This document shows positions 30,401 to 38,997 of a stretch of DNA of 64,000 nucleotides, piece after piece. Source of the stretch: Couchioplanes azureus (lineage in GTDB: Bacteria; Actinomycetota; Actinomycetes; Mycobacteriales; Micromonosporaceae). Where the stretch lies: positions 186,001 through 250,000 of the forward strand of contig NZ_BMQY01000001.1 of assembly GCF_014648355.1 (NCBI RefSeq). Reading direction: 5' to 3'. The number at the start of each line of letters is the position of its first letter. Position 1 is the first letter of the stretch. The position numbers and the translations under genes are program-made. Under the pieces are notes generated by a model. The model had not been told where the DNA came from. It did no database searches and worked only from the letters and a program-made list of their open reading frames with translations.

Positions 30401-30743
30401 GGTTGACCGAGGTGGTGAGCTGGTTGATCGCGTTGTCGAGGTCGGTGCCGAACTCGTACTGCACGAGGATCGTGGCCGAGCCCTCACGCGTGGTCGACTG
30501 GATCGTGTCCAGGCCGTCGGCGCCCTTGACCGCGTCCTCGATCGGCCGGGTGACCTGCTCCTCCATGATCTCCGGGCTGGCGCCCGGCAGGACCACGCCG
30601 ATGAACGCGCCGGGGAACTCCAGCGACGGCAGGAGCTGCTGCTTGAGGGACGGGATGGCGTAGACGCCGAAGCCGGTGATCACCACCGCGATGAGGGCGA
30701 CCAACCCTCGGTTGGCGAGACTGAGCCTGGTCAGGAATGACAT
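27492..30743 (-). CDS. RND-superfamily efflux pump (AcrB/SwrC-like)
   Basis: 1083 aa: TM1, a porter loop (about 32-330), TM2-6, a second porter loop and TM7-12, closing with a Pro/Ala/Arg-rich cytoplasmic tail of about 60 residues. The proton relay Asp pair is present in TM4 (GRVVDDSIVV). The TM10 Lys of AcrB is replaced: MLVGIVVTNAIVLMD has Thr, as in Gram-positive SwrC-like pumps. No periplasmic adaptor or channel gene is nearby, which fits a single-membrane exporter for lipids, surfactants or drugs. The start follows GGGGGA. It is divergent from the MarR gene. Confidence 0.92.
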   Translation of the reverse strand: MSFLTRLSLANRGLVALIAVVITGFGVYAIPSLKQQLLPSLEFPGAFIGVVLPGASPEIMEEQVTRPIEDAVKGADGLDTIQSTTREGSATILVQYEFGTDLDNAINQLTTSVNRIQPTLPDDVEPTIFAGGTDDIPAIVLAATGGSGQSDLAQRLQRTVVPELTAIEGVRDVQITGTRKEQVVIKPDLAKLGAAGADPRAIATLLQSNGISVPAGALTADGRSLSVQVGTPITTVDQLRALYLTGSKGPVKLGDVATVTSELATATSFTRTDGVESLGVAVTAAPDGNAVAISHAVREKLAELEGSSGAKLTVITDQAPFVERSIESLTTEGLLGLVMAVIVILVFLLSVRSTLVTAVSIPLSVLIALIGLWIGDYSLNLLTLGALTIAVGRVVDDSIVVLENIKRHLGYGETKVHAIMSGVKEVSGAVTASTLTTVAVFAPIALVGGFVGQLFAPFAITVTVALLASLFVSLTVVPVLAYWFLRPAAGGSESEAVRLAAEEKELRSPLQRSYLPVIRWVTRSRGTRWATVALGVLVLIGTMGLASKLETNFLDESGQDTIMVNQDLPVGTSLAVTDEAAKKVEAVLAARDDVETYQVTVGNGEFNPFVGSGGASGASFNVALTEDADAAKISDELREQFKGMTGVGEVTVGGDNGSGFNADELAVVVQAADQKTLAAATKQVEEAMAGTKGVTDVSTSLAASVPRLEVVVDRAEAARRGLTEAAVGQAVAGSFRAAPAGKITVDGASRDVVVTLGAPPADADALRKLPITTPAGPPVPLDTVADVKEVDGPEEVTRIDGNRSATVKGTATGSDVGATTKELTQRLDALTLPAGAKKKIGGVSQEQAEAFADLGLAVLAAIAIVFVIMVATFRSLLQPLLLLISIPFAATGAIALLLATGTPLGVPALIGVLMLVGIVVTNAIVLMDLINHYRTAGMGVQEAVIEGGRHRLRPILMTAIATIFALLPMALGLTGEGGFISQPLAVVVIGGLVSSTLLTLVLVPALYTMVENTKLKGRERRERRRARKAVAASGTPEQAPATAGRSDAPRHAAAGPEPIVPADVPAPDSSGGAHEAPAGNPAH

Positions 30744-30760
30744 GTGCTCCCCCGATTAAG

Positions 30761-30793
30761 TTCGTCCTGGGCATATAGTTTGCCCGACGCGAA
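30761..30793. promoter_or_regulatory. Putative MarR operator / divergent promoter
   Basis: The 80-base gap between the RND and MarR genes has an imperfect palindrome: TTCGTC (30761) and GACGCGAA (30786-30793) as outer arms, GGGCA (30769-30773) and TGCCC (30781-30785) as inner arms. The AT-rich centre (TATAG) is a candidate -10 in either direction. This arrangement is typical of a MarR site controlling its own gene and the pump. Confidence 0.5.
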
Positions 30794-30823
30794 CAAATGG
30801 TTTTCGGCGGGGCGGGAGGTGCG

Positions 30824-31318
30824 GTGGCGGACCAGGAACGACTGATCGCCGACATCATGGGCGCCCAGCAGCAGCTTCAGCACCTGTTCGCGTACGACCG
30901 CTCGGATCCGCTCTTCACGTCCCAGCTCACCATGTCGCAGCTGAAAATTCTCTTCCTTCTGCACAGATCGGGCGCCACGTCGGGCCGCGAGCTGGCCGGC
31001 CTGCTGGGAGTGAGCCTGGCCACGCTGAGCGGCATGGTGGACCGGCTCGTGGCCCAGAACCTCGCGACCCGCGCGGAGGACCCGCACGACCGCCGGGTCC
31101 GGCGCATCAGCCTGAGCCCGGCCGGCCACGAGCTGATCTCGAGGATCATCACGGCGGGCGCCGAGCGGCAGCGAAAGCTCCTCACCAGGCTGACGGGCGA
31201 GGAACTGCACACCGTCCGCGACGCCATGGCGGCCCTGGTCCGGGTCGCCATGGAGGACTCGGCGGCGGCGCCCCCGGACCTTTGCCGGCGACCCCCGGGG
31301 CGGTCAGACGAGATCTAG
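30824..31318 (+). CDS. MarR-family transcriptional regulator
   Basis: 164 aa from GTG 30824, preceded by GGGAGG; an upstream in-frame ATG (30797) has no ribosome site. Winged helix-turn-helix: [36 protein letters not shown] (recognition helix), and the wing with [16 protein letters not shown], the DxRxxR wing signature of MarR. It probably represses the divergent RND pump until a ligand binds. The 3' end overlaps the end of convergent thrC by 15 bases. Confidence 0.92.
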   Translation: MADQERLIADIMGAQQQLQHLFAYDRSDPLFTSQLTMSQLKILFLLHRSGATSGRELAGLLGVSLATLSGMVDRLVAQNLATRAEDPHDRRVRRISLSPAGHELISRIITAGAERQRKLLTRLTGEELHTVRDAMAALVRVAMEDSAAAPPDLCRRPPGRSDEI

Positions 31319-32353
31319 GGCCCGGGCGGCGGCGAGGACGTCGTTGTGGATGGTGGTGGGCGACGGCGCCGTGGAGATGGCCCACTCCGGGTCCTTCAGG
31401 CCGTGCCCGGTGACGGTGCAGACCACCGTCGCGCCGGCCGGGATCATGCCCGCCCCGGCCTGCTGGAGCAGGCCCGCCACGCTGGCCGCGCTGCCCAGCT
31501 CGACGAAGACGCCGACCTCGCGGGCGAGCAACCGGTACGCCGCCAGGATCTCCCGGTCGGTCACCGCCGAGATCAGCCCGCCGGAGGCGTCCCGGGCGTC
31601 GAGCGCCTTGGTCCAGCTCGCCGGGTTGCCGATGCGGATGGCGGTGGCGATGGTCGACGGCTCGGGCACCACCTGGCCGGTGACCAGCGGCGCGGCGCCG
31701 GCGGCCTGGAAGCCGTACATCTTCGGCAGGATCTTGCTGTTGCCCGCCTCCCGGTCCTCCTCGTAGCCCATCCAGTACGCCGAGATGTTGCCCGCGTTGC
31801 CGACCGGCAGGCAGTGGATGTCCGGGGCGGTGCCGAGCGCGTCCACGATCTCGAAGGCGGCGGTCTTCTGGCCGTGCAGGCGGAAGATGTTGACCGAGTT
31901 GACCAGCGACACCGGGAAGTCCTGCGACAGCTTCGAGGCGAGCGCGAGGCAGTCGTCGAAGTTGCCGTTGACCTGCAGCAGCTTGGCGCCGTGCACCAGC
32001 GCCTGGGCGAGCTTGCCCAGGGCGATCTTGCCCTGCGGCACGAGCACCGCGCAGGTGACGCCGGCCCGGGCGGCGTACGCCGCCGCCGACGCGCTGGTGT
32101 TTCCGGTGGAGGCGCAGATGATCGCCTTGGCGCCCTCCTCGACCGCCTTGGACACGGCCATGGTCATGCCGCGGTCCTTGAACGAGCCGGTGGGATTGGC
32201 GCCCTCGACCTTCAGGTAGACCTCCGCGCCGGTCTGCCGGGAGAGCACCGGAGCCGGCACGAGAGGTGTGTTCCCCTCGTGCAGGGTGACCACCGGGGTG
32301 GCCGCCGAGACCGGGAGCCGGTCACGGTACGCCTCGATCAGTCCCCGCCACAT
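31304..32353 (-). CDS. thrC: Threonine synthase
   Basis: Converts O-phosphohomoserine to threonine with PLP. 349 aa from ATG 32353 after GGAGAGGAAAAG. The PLP Lys is K59 in [12 protein letters not shown]; the phosphate-binding loop includes [16 protein letters not shown] and the Gly-rich [12 protein letters not shown]. This is the short class found in actinobacteria. It follows the VOC gene by 68 bases in the hom-VOC-thrC unit. Confidence 0.96.
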   Translation of the reverse strand: MWRGLIEAYRDRLPVSAATPVVTLHEGNTPLVPAPVLSRQTGAEVYLKVEGANPTGSFKDRGMTMAVSKAVEEGAKAIICASTGNTSASAAAYAARAGVTCAVLVPQGKIALGKLAQALVHGAKLLQVNGNFDDCLALASKLSQDFPVSLVNSVNIFRLHGQKTAAFEIVDALGTAPDIHCLPVGNAGNISAYWMGYEEDREAGNSKILPKMYGFQAAGAAPLVTGQVVPEPSTIATAIRIGNPASWTKALDARDASGGLISAVTDREILAAYRLLAREVGVFVELGSAASVAGLLQQAGAGMIPAGATVVCTVTGHGLKDPEWAISTAPSPTTIHNDVLAAARALDLV

Positions 32354-32421
32354 GGTCTTTTCCTCTCCGCTGACTTTCCCCAGGATGCCGCAGCCCGCCG
32401 GATGGCGAGACGGTGCATCCA

Positions 32422-32790
32422 CTATGCGGGACCGTGGGACACGGCCTCCACGTTGTTCCCGTCCGGATCGCGCACGAACGCGCCGTAGTAGTTCTCGTGA
32501 TACTCCGGGTGGACGGCCGGCGCGTGCAGCACCTCGGCGCCCGCCTCCACCGCCGCCGCGAAGAACGCGTCGACCGCCGCGCGGTCGACCGCCTTGAACG
32601 CGATGTGCGACTCGCGGAAGCCCTCGCCGGAGTTGTGCTCGCCGATCCAGAAGTCCGGGAAGTCGACCCCGTAGCCCATCGCGACCTTGTGGTCCATCAT
32701 CCGCCGCACGCCCAGCGGCGCGAGCACCCGGTCGTAGAAGGCCGCGCTGGCGGCCAGGTCCGCACACTGGAAACCGACGTGATCGAGCAT
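32422..32790 (-). CDS. VOC-family (glyoxalase-like) protein
   Basis: 122 aa, one vicinal-oxygen-chelate domain: two beta-alpha-beta-beta-beta halves. Candidate metal ligands are His4 (MLDHVGFQ), His67 in ESHIAFKA and Glu115 in [11 protein letters not shown]. The substrate cannot be told from the sequence. Its ATG comes 2 bases after the hom stop, so it is translationally coupled to hom and may be a pathway-linked or moonlighting insertion between hom and thrC. Confidence 0.88.
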   Translation of the reverse strand: MLDHVGFQCADLAASAAFYDRVLAPLGVRRMMDHKVAMGYGVDFPDFWIGEHNSGEGFRESHIAFKAVDRAAVDAFFAAAVEAGAEVLHAPAVHPEYHENYYGAFVRDPDGNNVEAVSHGPA

Positions 32791-32791
32791 G

Positions 32792-34105
32792 TCAGGCCCC
32801 TCCCTCGACGCGTAGCACGCTCGCGATCGACCGGACGATGTCGAGCGAGCGCAGGTCCTCCACCGTCGCCGCCAGATTCGCATCCGGCGCGCCGTGCGTG
32901 ACGATGACGAGCATCGCGTCCTCGTCCCGGCCGGACTGCCGTACGGTCGCGATCGACACCTCGTGCCGGGCGAAGACGCCGGCGACCGTGGCCAGCACGC
33001 CCTGGCGGTCGGCCACCTCCAGGCTGACGTGGTAGCGGGTCACCGCCTCGCCGATCGGGCGGATCGGCAGGTGGGCGTACGCGCTCTCGCTCGGCGCGCG
33101 GGTGCCGGCCAGCCGGTTGCGGGCGGCCGCCACGACGTCGCCGAGCACGGCGCTGGCGGTGGGCGTACCCCCGGCTCCCCGGCCGTAGAACATCAGCTGC
33201 CCCGCGGCCTCGGCCTCGACGAAGACCGCGTTGAACGCGTCGCCCACGCCGGCCAGCGGGTGGCTGCGCGGGATCATCGCCGGATGCACCCGGACGCTGA
33301 CCGACTCACTCCCCGAGGAGTCCGCCCCGCGCTCGGCGAGACAGAGCAGCTTGATCGTGCAGCCCATCTCCTTGGCGCTGGCCACGTCCGCCGCCGTCAC
33401 GCCGGTCATCCCCTCGCGGAAGACGTCGGCCGCGGTCACCCGCGTGTGGAACGCGAGCGAGGCGAGGATCGCGGCCTTCGCGGCGGCGTCGAAGCCCTCG
33501 ACGTCGGCGGTCGGGTCGGCCTCGGCGTACCCCAGCTCGGTGGCCTCCTCCAGCGCCTCGCCGAAGCCGGCGCCGGTGGCGTCCATCGACGACAGGATGA
33601 AGTTGGTGGTGCCGTTGACGATGCCGGTGACCCGGGTGACCCGGTCGCCGTGCAGCGACTCGCGCAGCGGGCGCAGCAGCGGGATCGCACCGGCCACCGA
33701 CGCCTCGTAGTACAGGTCGGCGCCGCCATCGGCGGCCGCGTCGTGCAGGGTCGCGCCGTCCTCGGCGAGCAGCGCCTTGTTGGCCGTCACCACGCTCTTG
33801 CCGCCGCGCAGGGCCTCGGTCAGCCAGGAGCGGGCCGGCTCGATGCCGCCGACGACCTCGATCACCACGTCGACGTCGTCCCGCTTGACCAGGCCCAGCG
33901 CGTCGGTGGTGAACAGCGCCGGGTCGACCGGGAGGTTGCCGCGCTCGCGGCCGAGCCGGCGCACCGCGACGCCGACGAGCTCGAGCGGCGCCCCGATCCG
34001 GGCGGTCAGGTCCTCCGCCTGGTCGTGCAGCAGCCGGACGACCTCGCTGCCGACCGTGCCGCAGCCGAGCAGGGCCAGACGAACCGCAGGCTTGCCAGAA
34101 CTCAT
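32792..34105 (-). CDS. hom: Homoserine dehydrogenase
   Basis: Reduces aspartate semialdehyde to homoserine, the branch point to Thr and Met. 437 aa: Rossmann domain with LLGCGTVGSEVV (12-23), catalytic/substrate region GIVNGTTNFILSSM and EALEEATELGYAEADPTADVEG, then a C-terminal ACT domain (about 355-435, VADRQGVLATVAGVFARHEVS) that usually gives threonine feedback inhibition. The ATG overlaps the lysA stop (ATGA). Confidence 0.97.
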   Translation of the reverse strand: MSSGKPAVRLALLGCGTVGSEVVRLLHDQAEDLTARIGAPLELVGVAVRRLGRERGNLPVDPALFTTDALGLVKRDDVDVVIEVVGGIEPARSWLTEALRGGKSVVTANKALLAEDGATLHDAAADGGADLYYEASVAGAIPLLRPLRESLHGDRVTRVTGIVNGTTNFILSSMDATGAGFGEALEEATELGYAEADPTADVEGFDAAAKAAILASLAFHTRVTAADVFREGMTGVTAADVASAKEMGCTIKLLCLAERGADSSGSESVSVRVHPAMIPRSHPLAGVGDAFNAVFVEAEAAGQLMFYGRGAGGTPTASAVLGDVVAAARNRLAGTRAPSESAYAHLPIRPIGEAVTRYHVSLEVADRQGVLATVAGVFARHEVSIATVRQSGRDEDAMLVIVTHGAPDANLAATVEDLRSLDIVRSIASVLRVEGGA

Positions 34106-35487
34106 CCCACATCCAATGCGAGCAGATCTTCTTCGGTCTCCCGGCGGACGATCACCCGGGAGACGCCGTCACGGACGGCGACCACCGGCGGGCGCGGCAC
34201 GTGGTTGTAGTTGCTGGCCATGCTCCGGCAGTACGCCCCCGTGCCGGGCACTGCAACAAGATCTCCGGGCTGCACGTCGGCGGGCAGGAATTCATCCTTC
34301 ACGACGATGTCCCCGGATTCACAATGCTTTCCCACGACGCGGGCGAGCAGGGGCGGCGCCGGCGAGGTCCGGCCGGCCACGGTGGCGGAGTACGAGGCGT
34401 CGTAGAGCGCGGTCCGGATGTTGTCGCTCATCCCGCCGTCCACGCTGACGTACGTGCGGATGCCGTCGACGTCCTTGACCGTGCCCACCTCGTACAGGGT
34501 GAAGACGGCCGGTCCCACGATGGCCCGGCCCGGCTCGATGGAGAGCCGGGGCACCGCCAGCGACGCGGCGTCGCACTCCCCGGCGAGGATCTTGTTTATC
34601 CGCTTGGCCAGGTCGCCGGGCGTCGACGGGTCGTCCTGCGTCGTGTACGCGATGCCGAACCCGCCGCCGAGGTCCAGCTCGGGCAGCTCCACCCCGCGCG
34701 CGTCGCGGATCTGCGCCTGCAGCTCGATCACCCGCCGGGTGGCGACCTCGAAACCGGAGGTGTCGAAGATCTGCGAGCCGATGTGCGAGTGCAGGCCCCG
34801 CAGGTCGAGCACGCCCTCGTCGAGCACCCGGATCGCCGCCTCGAACGCGGCACCGCCGGCCAGCGAGAAGCCGAACTTCTGGTCCTCGTGCGCGGTCGCG
34901 ATGAACTCGTGGGTGTGCGCCTCCACGCCGACCGTCACCCGGATCAGCACGGCGGGCCGCTTGCCGGTCTCCCGGGCGAGCGCGGTGAGCCGCTCGATCT
35001 CGTGGAACGAGTCCAGGATGATCCGGCCGACCCCGGCGTCCAGCGCCCGGCGCAGCTCGGACACGGACTTGTTGTTGCCGTGGAAGCCGATGCGCTCGGC
35101 CGGGAAGCCCGCGGACAGCGCGACCGCCAGCTCGCCGCCGGAGCAGACGTCGAGGAAGAGCCCCTCCTCGTCGATCATCCGCACCACGGCCTTGCAGAGG
35201 AACGACTTGCCCGCGTAGTAGACGTCCGCGCCGGCGAACGCGGCCGCGAAGTCGCGGCAGCGCGCCCGCAGGTCGACCTCGTCGAGCAGGTACGCCGGGG
35301 TGCCGTGCTCCGCCGCCAGGTCGCGCACGCTCACCCCGCCGACCTCGAGGGCGCCTTCTTCCGTACGGACGACGGTGCGCGGCCACAGCTGCGGCACCAA
35401 CGCGTTCACGTCCTCGGGGGTCCGCAGCCACGCCGGTCCCCGGTTGCCGATGTCGCCGTGCAGCGCCCCGGCCTCGTGTGCCCGCAT
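34102..35487 (-). CDS. lysA: Diaminopimelate decarboxylase
   Basis: Last step of lysine synthesis, PLP-dependent. 461 aa: an N-terminal extension of about 50 residues as in actinobacteria, PLP Lys K94 in YYAGKSFLCKA, the Gly-rich loop ELDLGGGFGIAY, and the dimer-interface catalytic motif CESGDIVVKDEF near 385. An ATG start 3 bases after the argS stop and a 4-base overlap with hom show a tight argS-lysA-hom operon. Confidence 0.97.
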   Translation of the reverse strand: MRAHEAGALHGDIGNRGPAWLRTPEDVNALVPQLWPRTVVRTEEGALEVGGVSVRDLAAEHGTPAYLLDEVDLRARCRDFAAAFAGADVYYAGKSFLCKAVVRMIDEEGLFLDVCSGGELAVALSAGFPAERIGFHGNNKSVSELRRALDAGVGRIILDSFHEIERLTALARETGKRPAVLIRVTVGVEAHTHEFIATAHEDQKFGFSLAGGAAFEAAIRVLDEGVLDLRGLHSHIGSQIFDTSGFEVATRRVIELQAQIRDARGVELPELDLGGGFGIAYTTQDDPSTPGDLAKRINKILAGECDAASLAVPRLSIEPGRAIVGPAVFTLYEVGTVKDVDGIRTYVSVDGGMSDNIRTALYDASYSATVAGRTSPAPPLLARVVGKHCESGDIVVKDEFLPADVQPGDLVAVPGTGAYCRSMASNYNHVPRPPVVAVRDGVSRVIVRRETEEDLLALDVG

Positions 35488-35490
35488 GAT

Positions 35491-37155
35491 CTACATCCTC
35501 TCGGGAGCGGAGACGCCCAGCAGTCCCAAACCGTTCGCGATCACCGTTCGGGTGGCGTCGTTGAGCCACAGGCGCGCCCGCTGGAGGTCGGTGATCGGCT
35601 CGTCGCCGACCGGCAGCACCCGGCACTTGTCGTAGAAGCGGTGGTATTCCCCCGCGACCTTCTCCAGGTAGTGGGCGACCCGGTGCGGCTCACGCAGCTC
35701 GGCGGCCGTCGCCACCACCCCCGGGTAGTCGCCCAGCGCCTTGAGCAGGCTGTGCTCCTTCTCGTGCGTGAGCAGCTCCGGACGGAAGTCGTCCGGCTCG
35801 CCCCGGCTGAGCCCCACGTCGGCGGCGTTGCGGGCCACGCTGGCCGTCCGCGCCGCGACATAGCGGACGTAGTGCACCGGGTTGTCGTTGCTCGCCCGGG
35901 TCCACTGTTCGATGTCGATGTCGATCTGCGAGTCCGACGAGAACCGCGCGAGGGCGTAGCGGGCCGCGTCCACGCCAAGGGCGTCGACGAAGTCCTCCAG
36001 GGTCACCACCGTGCCGGCGCGCTTGCTCATCCGCACCGGCTCGCCGTCGCGGACCAGGTTGACCAGCTGGCCGATGAGGATCTCCAGGTTGACCGTGGGG
36101 TCGTCGCCGAAGCAGGCCACCATCGCCTTCATCCGGCCGATGTAGCCGTGGTGGTCGGCGCCCAGCATGATGACGACCTTCTCGAAGCCCCGCTTGCGCT
36201 TGTCGAGGTAGTAGGCGCAGTCCGCGGCGAAGTAGGTCCAGTCGCCGTCGGACTTGCGCAGCACCCGGTCCTTGTCGTCGCCGAAGTCGGTCGTGCGCAG
36301 CCAGGTCGCGCCCTCGGACTCGTACACGTGGCCCTGCTCGCGCATCCGGTCGAGCGCCTCCTGCAGCTCGCCGCGGTCGTGCAGGTCCTTCTCGTTGAAG
36401 TACGTGTCGAAGTGCACGCCGAACTCGCCCAGCGACTGCTTGATCTCGGCGAACATCAGCGCCACGCCCTCGACCCGGAACGTCTCGAGTGCCTCCGCCT
36501 CGGGCTGCTCCCGCACCTCGGGGTGCGCGTCCACCACGGCCTGGGCGATCTCCGCGATGTACGCGCCGCCGTAGCCGTCCTCCGGCGCCGGCAGCCCCTT
36601 GGCGGCCGCGTACAGCGACTTGGCGAACCGGTCGATCTGCGAGCCGGCGTCGTTGAAGTAGTACTCCGTGCCGACCTGCGCGCCGGCGGCCCGCAGCAGG
36701 CGCGCCAGCGCGTCGCCGACCGCGGCCCAGCGCACGCCGCCGATGTGCACGGGGCCGGTGGGGTTGGCGGAGACGAACTCCAGGTTGATGTGCTGGCCGG
36801 CGAGCCGGTCGGTGTGGCCGTACTCCTGCCCCGCCAGCACCACGTTGCGCGCCAGCACCCCGGCCGCCGCGGCGTCGAGCCGGATGTTCAGGAAGCCCGG
36901 ACCCGCGATCTCCACCGACTTGATCCCGGGCCGGCTGCTCAGCTCCTCGGCCAGCGCGGAAGCCAGCTCCCGCGGCGCCACGCCGGCCTTCTTGCCGAGC
37001 TGCATGGCCATCGTCGAGGCGTAGTCGCCGTGCTCGGGGTTTCGGGGTCGCTCCACCGTCGTCGACTCCGGCAGCAGGGAGACGTCGAGCCCGCGGGTGA
37101 CGAATACGGCACGCGCAGCTGTGAGAACGGTGGCAGCGAGGTCAGCGGGAGTCAC
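35491..37155 (-). CDS. argS: Arginyl-tRNA synthetase
   Basis: 554 aa class I synthetase. The HIGH motif is HIGG (137-140) in [12 protein letters not shown]; the KMSKS-like site is [15 protein letters not shown]. The N-terminal Add1 domain (1-100) and the C-terminal DALR anticodon domain, ending ERM, are complete. GTG start with no clear ribosome site; TAGCAT a few bases upstream could be a -10 of a leaderless promoter. First gene of the lysine/threonine operon. Confidence 0.96.
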   Translation of the reverse strand: MTPADLAATVLTAARAVFVTRGLDVSLLPESTTVERPRNPEHGDYASTMAMQLGKKAGVAPRELASALAEELSSRPGIKSVEIAGPGFLNIRLDAAAAGVLARNVVLAGQEYGHTDRLAGQHINLEFVSANPTGPVHIGGVRWAAVGDALARLLRAAGAQVGTEYYFNDAGSQIDRFAKSLYAAAKGLPAPEDGYGGAYIAEIAQAVVDAHPEVREQPEAEALETFRVEGVALMFAEIKQSLGEFGVHFDTYFNEKDLHDRGELQEALDRMREQGHVYESEGATWLRTTDFGDDKDRVLRKSDGDWTYFAADCAYYLDKRKRGFEKVVIMLGADHHGYIGRMKAMVACFGDDPTVNLEILIGQLVNLVRDGEPVRMSKRAGTVVTLEDFVDALGVDAARYALARFSSDSQIDIDIEQWTRASNDNPVHYVRYVAARTASVARNAADVGLSRGEPDDFRPELLTHEKEHSLLKALGDYPGVVATAAELREPHRVAHYLEKVAGEYHRFYDKCRVLPVGDEPITDLQRARLWLNDATRTVIANGLGLLGVSAPERM

Positions 37156-37252
37156 CGAGCCATGCTATCCGGGTAGACTTTGGCGCCCGGCGGCGTACCG
37201 GGGCCTGCCCGTCAGGCCCGGCCCGACCAACTTCACGAATTGACGAGGCACG

Positions 37253-38053
37253 ATGAGTATGAGCACACCGGGGCCCGAGCGGGTCCCGTCCACCGTGAAG
37301 GTCGACAAGACGTCGGGGCAGGGCAAGCCGCCCGCGGGCGGCGCCAAGCCCGGCACCAAGGCGCCCCAGGGCAAGGGCGGCAAGAAGCCCAAGGGCAAGC
37401 CGATCACGCCGGTCAAGGTCAGCGGGGGCCGCAACTGGGGCCCGATCGCGGTCGCGGCCGTCGTCGTGCTCCTCGCCGGCGGCATCATCGGGTACGGCGT
37501 GTACGCCTCGATCAAGGGCGGCGGCTCGTGGGAAGACCGCGCCGCCGGCATCGAGGGCATCGTCAACTACCGGGAGCAGAAGAACCCGGCGATCGACTCC
37601 CAAGAGCACAAGGACGGCCCGCTCACCTACGTGACCAACCCGCCGGTGGGCGGCGCGCACAACTCCACCTGGCAGAACTGCATGGGCGACATCTACCCGG
37701 AGCCCATCGCGAACGAGCACGCGGTGCACAGCCTCGAGCACGGTGCCGTCTGGGTGACGTACAAGCAGGGCCTCGGCGCCGACCAGGTCGCCAAGCTGCA
37801 GAAGCGGGTCGAGGGCAAGGACTACATGTTCATGAGCCCGGTCGCCAACCTCGACAAGAACGTCTCGCTCCAGGCGTGGGGCTACCAGCTCAAGGTCGAC
37901 AACGCCGACGACGACCGCATCGACGAGTTCATCAAGGACCTGCGCCTGAACGCCACCAAGGAGCCCAACGCGGCCTGCTCCAACGGCAACACCACGACGG
38001 GCCCGGTCAAGGCCACCGCCCCCGGCGCGGGCATGGGCCAGCAGGGCAGCTGA
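37253..38053 (+). CDS. DUF3105 membrane-anchored protein
   Basis: 266 aa. The N-terminal cytoplasmic region (1-60) is Lys/Gly/Pro-rich, one membrane helix spans about 62-86, and the extracellular domain matches DUF3105, with the hallmark NPPVGGAHN, YPEPIANEHAVHSLEHGAVWVTY and His/Glu residues that could bind metal. Function unknown. It overlaps the DUF305 gene by 1 base (TGATG), a pair often seen together in actinobacteria, with copper handling a common guess. Divergent from argS. Confidence 0.87.
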   Translation: MSMSTPGPERVPSTVKVDKTSGQGKPPAGGAKPGTKAPQGKGGKKPKGKPITPVKVSGGRNWGPIAVAAVVVLLAGGIIGYGVYASIKGGGSWEDRAAGIEGIVNYREQKNPAIDSQEHKDGPLTYVTNPPVGGAHNSTWQNCMGDIYPEPIANEHAVHSLEHGAVWVTYKQGLGADQVAKLQKRVEGKDYMFMSPVANLDKNVSLQAWGYQLKVDNADDDRIDEFIKDLRLNATKEPNAACSNGNTTTGPVKATAPGAGMGQQGS

Positions 38054-38733
38054 TGAAAGTCTCCACGGACCCGGAACCGGACGCGGCGGCCTCGGCCGCC
38101 GCCCCGGCCGGCGCACCCACCCCGACCGGTGGCCACCGGTTCGGGGCGGGCTGGCTGGCACTCGTCCTGGTCCTCGGCCTCCTGCTGGGCGCGGGCGCCG
38201 GCTTCGCCGGCCCCCGCCTGCTGGGCGTCCCCAAGGAGAACTCCCCCGAGGCCGGCTTCCTGCGCGACATGAGCACCCACCACGCCCAGGCCGTCGAGAT
38301 GTCGATGCTGGCCCACGCCAACTCGGCCGACGCCCAGGTCGTCACCCTCTCCGGTGACATCGCCCTGACCCAGCACGGCCAGATCAGCACGATGCTGGCC
38401 TGGCTGCGCGAATGGAACCTGAGCCCCACCGGCTCGCAGCCCCCGATGGCCTGGATGCCGGGGGCCGAGGGCTCGGTTCGCAACGGCCTGATGCCCGGCA
38501 TGGCGACACCCGACCAGCTGGCGACCATGCGCAAGACCACCGGCAAGGACCTGGACATCCAGTACCTGACGCTCATGCGCCAGCACCACCTGGGCGGCAT
38601 CCACATGGCCCAGGCCATCCTCGACCTCTCCGACGAGGAGAACGTGACCGGCCTCGCCCGGACGATGGTGAACGGCCAGCAGAGCGAGATCAACCTGATC
38701 GACACCATGCTCAAGCGGATCCAGCAGGGCTGA
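38053..38733 (+). CDS. DUF305 membrane-anchored protein
   Basis: 226 aa. One N-terminal membrane helix (about 33-52), then an extracellular four-helix DUF305 domain rich in His and Met: MSTHHAQAVEMSMLAH, TQHGQIS and MRQHHLGGIHMAQ. Ferritin-like His/Met pairs suggest metal (possibly copper) binding, as inferred for relatives. It is co-translated with the DUF3105 gene and followed by a hairpin. Confidence 0.87.
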   Translation: MKVSTDPEPDAAASAAAPAGAPTPTGGHRFGAGWLALVLVLGLLLGAGAGFAGPRLLGVPKENSPEAGFLRDMSTHHAQAVEMSMLAHANSADAQVVTLSGDIALTQHGQISTMLAWLREWNLSPTGSQPPMAWMPGAEGSVRNGLMPGMATPDQLATMRKTTGKDLDIQYLTLMRQHHLGGIHMAQAILDLSDEENVTGLARTMVNGQQSEINLIDTMLKRIQQG

Positions 38734-38735
38734 AA

Positions 38736-38756
38736 CCGGCGGGCCCGACCCGCCGG
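38736..38756 (+). terminator. Hairpin after the DUF3105-DUF305 operon
   Basis: Perfect 8-bp arms CCGGCGGG / CCCGCCGG around CCCGA, starting 2 bases past the DUF305 stop. It probably terminates the operon before the tRNA gene. The 51 bases from here to the tRNA should contain the tRNA promoter. Confidence 0.65.
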
Positions 38757-38807
38757 GGAACCGATTGGCGAGGCTTCGGGGCGGCCTGCTAGAGTTTCAC
38801 CCGCTGA

Positions 38808-38879
38808 GCCCCCGTAGCTCAGGGGATAGAGCGTCGCCCTCCGGAGGCGAAAGCGCAGGTTCGAATCCTGCCGGGGGCA
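38808..38879 (+). tRNA. tRNA-Arg(CCG)
   Basis: Full cloverleaf read by eye: acceptor GCCCCCG/CGGGGGC, D stem GCTC/GAGC, anticodon stem TCGCC/GGCGA with loop CTCCGGA (anticodon CCG, decoding CGG), a 4-base variable loop, and T arm GCAGG-TTCGAAT-CCTGC. Discriminator A; the CCA end is not encoded. It stands at the left edge of the sulfur/arsenic region, and tRNA 3' ends are common integration targets. Confidence 0.96.
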
Positions 38880-38997
38880 CAAGATCTCACCAGCACTTTC
38901 AGGCCGCTGACCTGCCGAGACAGGCACAGTGGCCTTGCTTATCGTGTCCGGCTGTGTCCGGCCGTCACCGCCCCTCTACGGCTTAGACTCGCCGGCC

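Noticed and set aside
27429..30740. 1103-codon plus-strand frame opposite the RND pump
   Set aside because: Antisense shadow; Gly/Asp/Arg-rich with no recognisable fold, while the minus strand has a clear RND protein.
34201..37176. 991-codon plus-strand frame opposite lysA and argS
   Set aside because: Antisense to two essential, well-conserved genes; no independent coding evidence.
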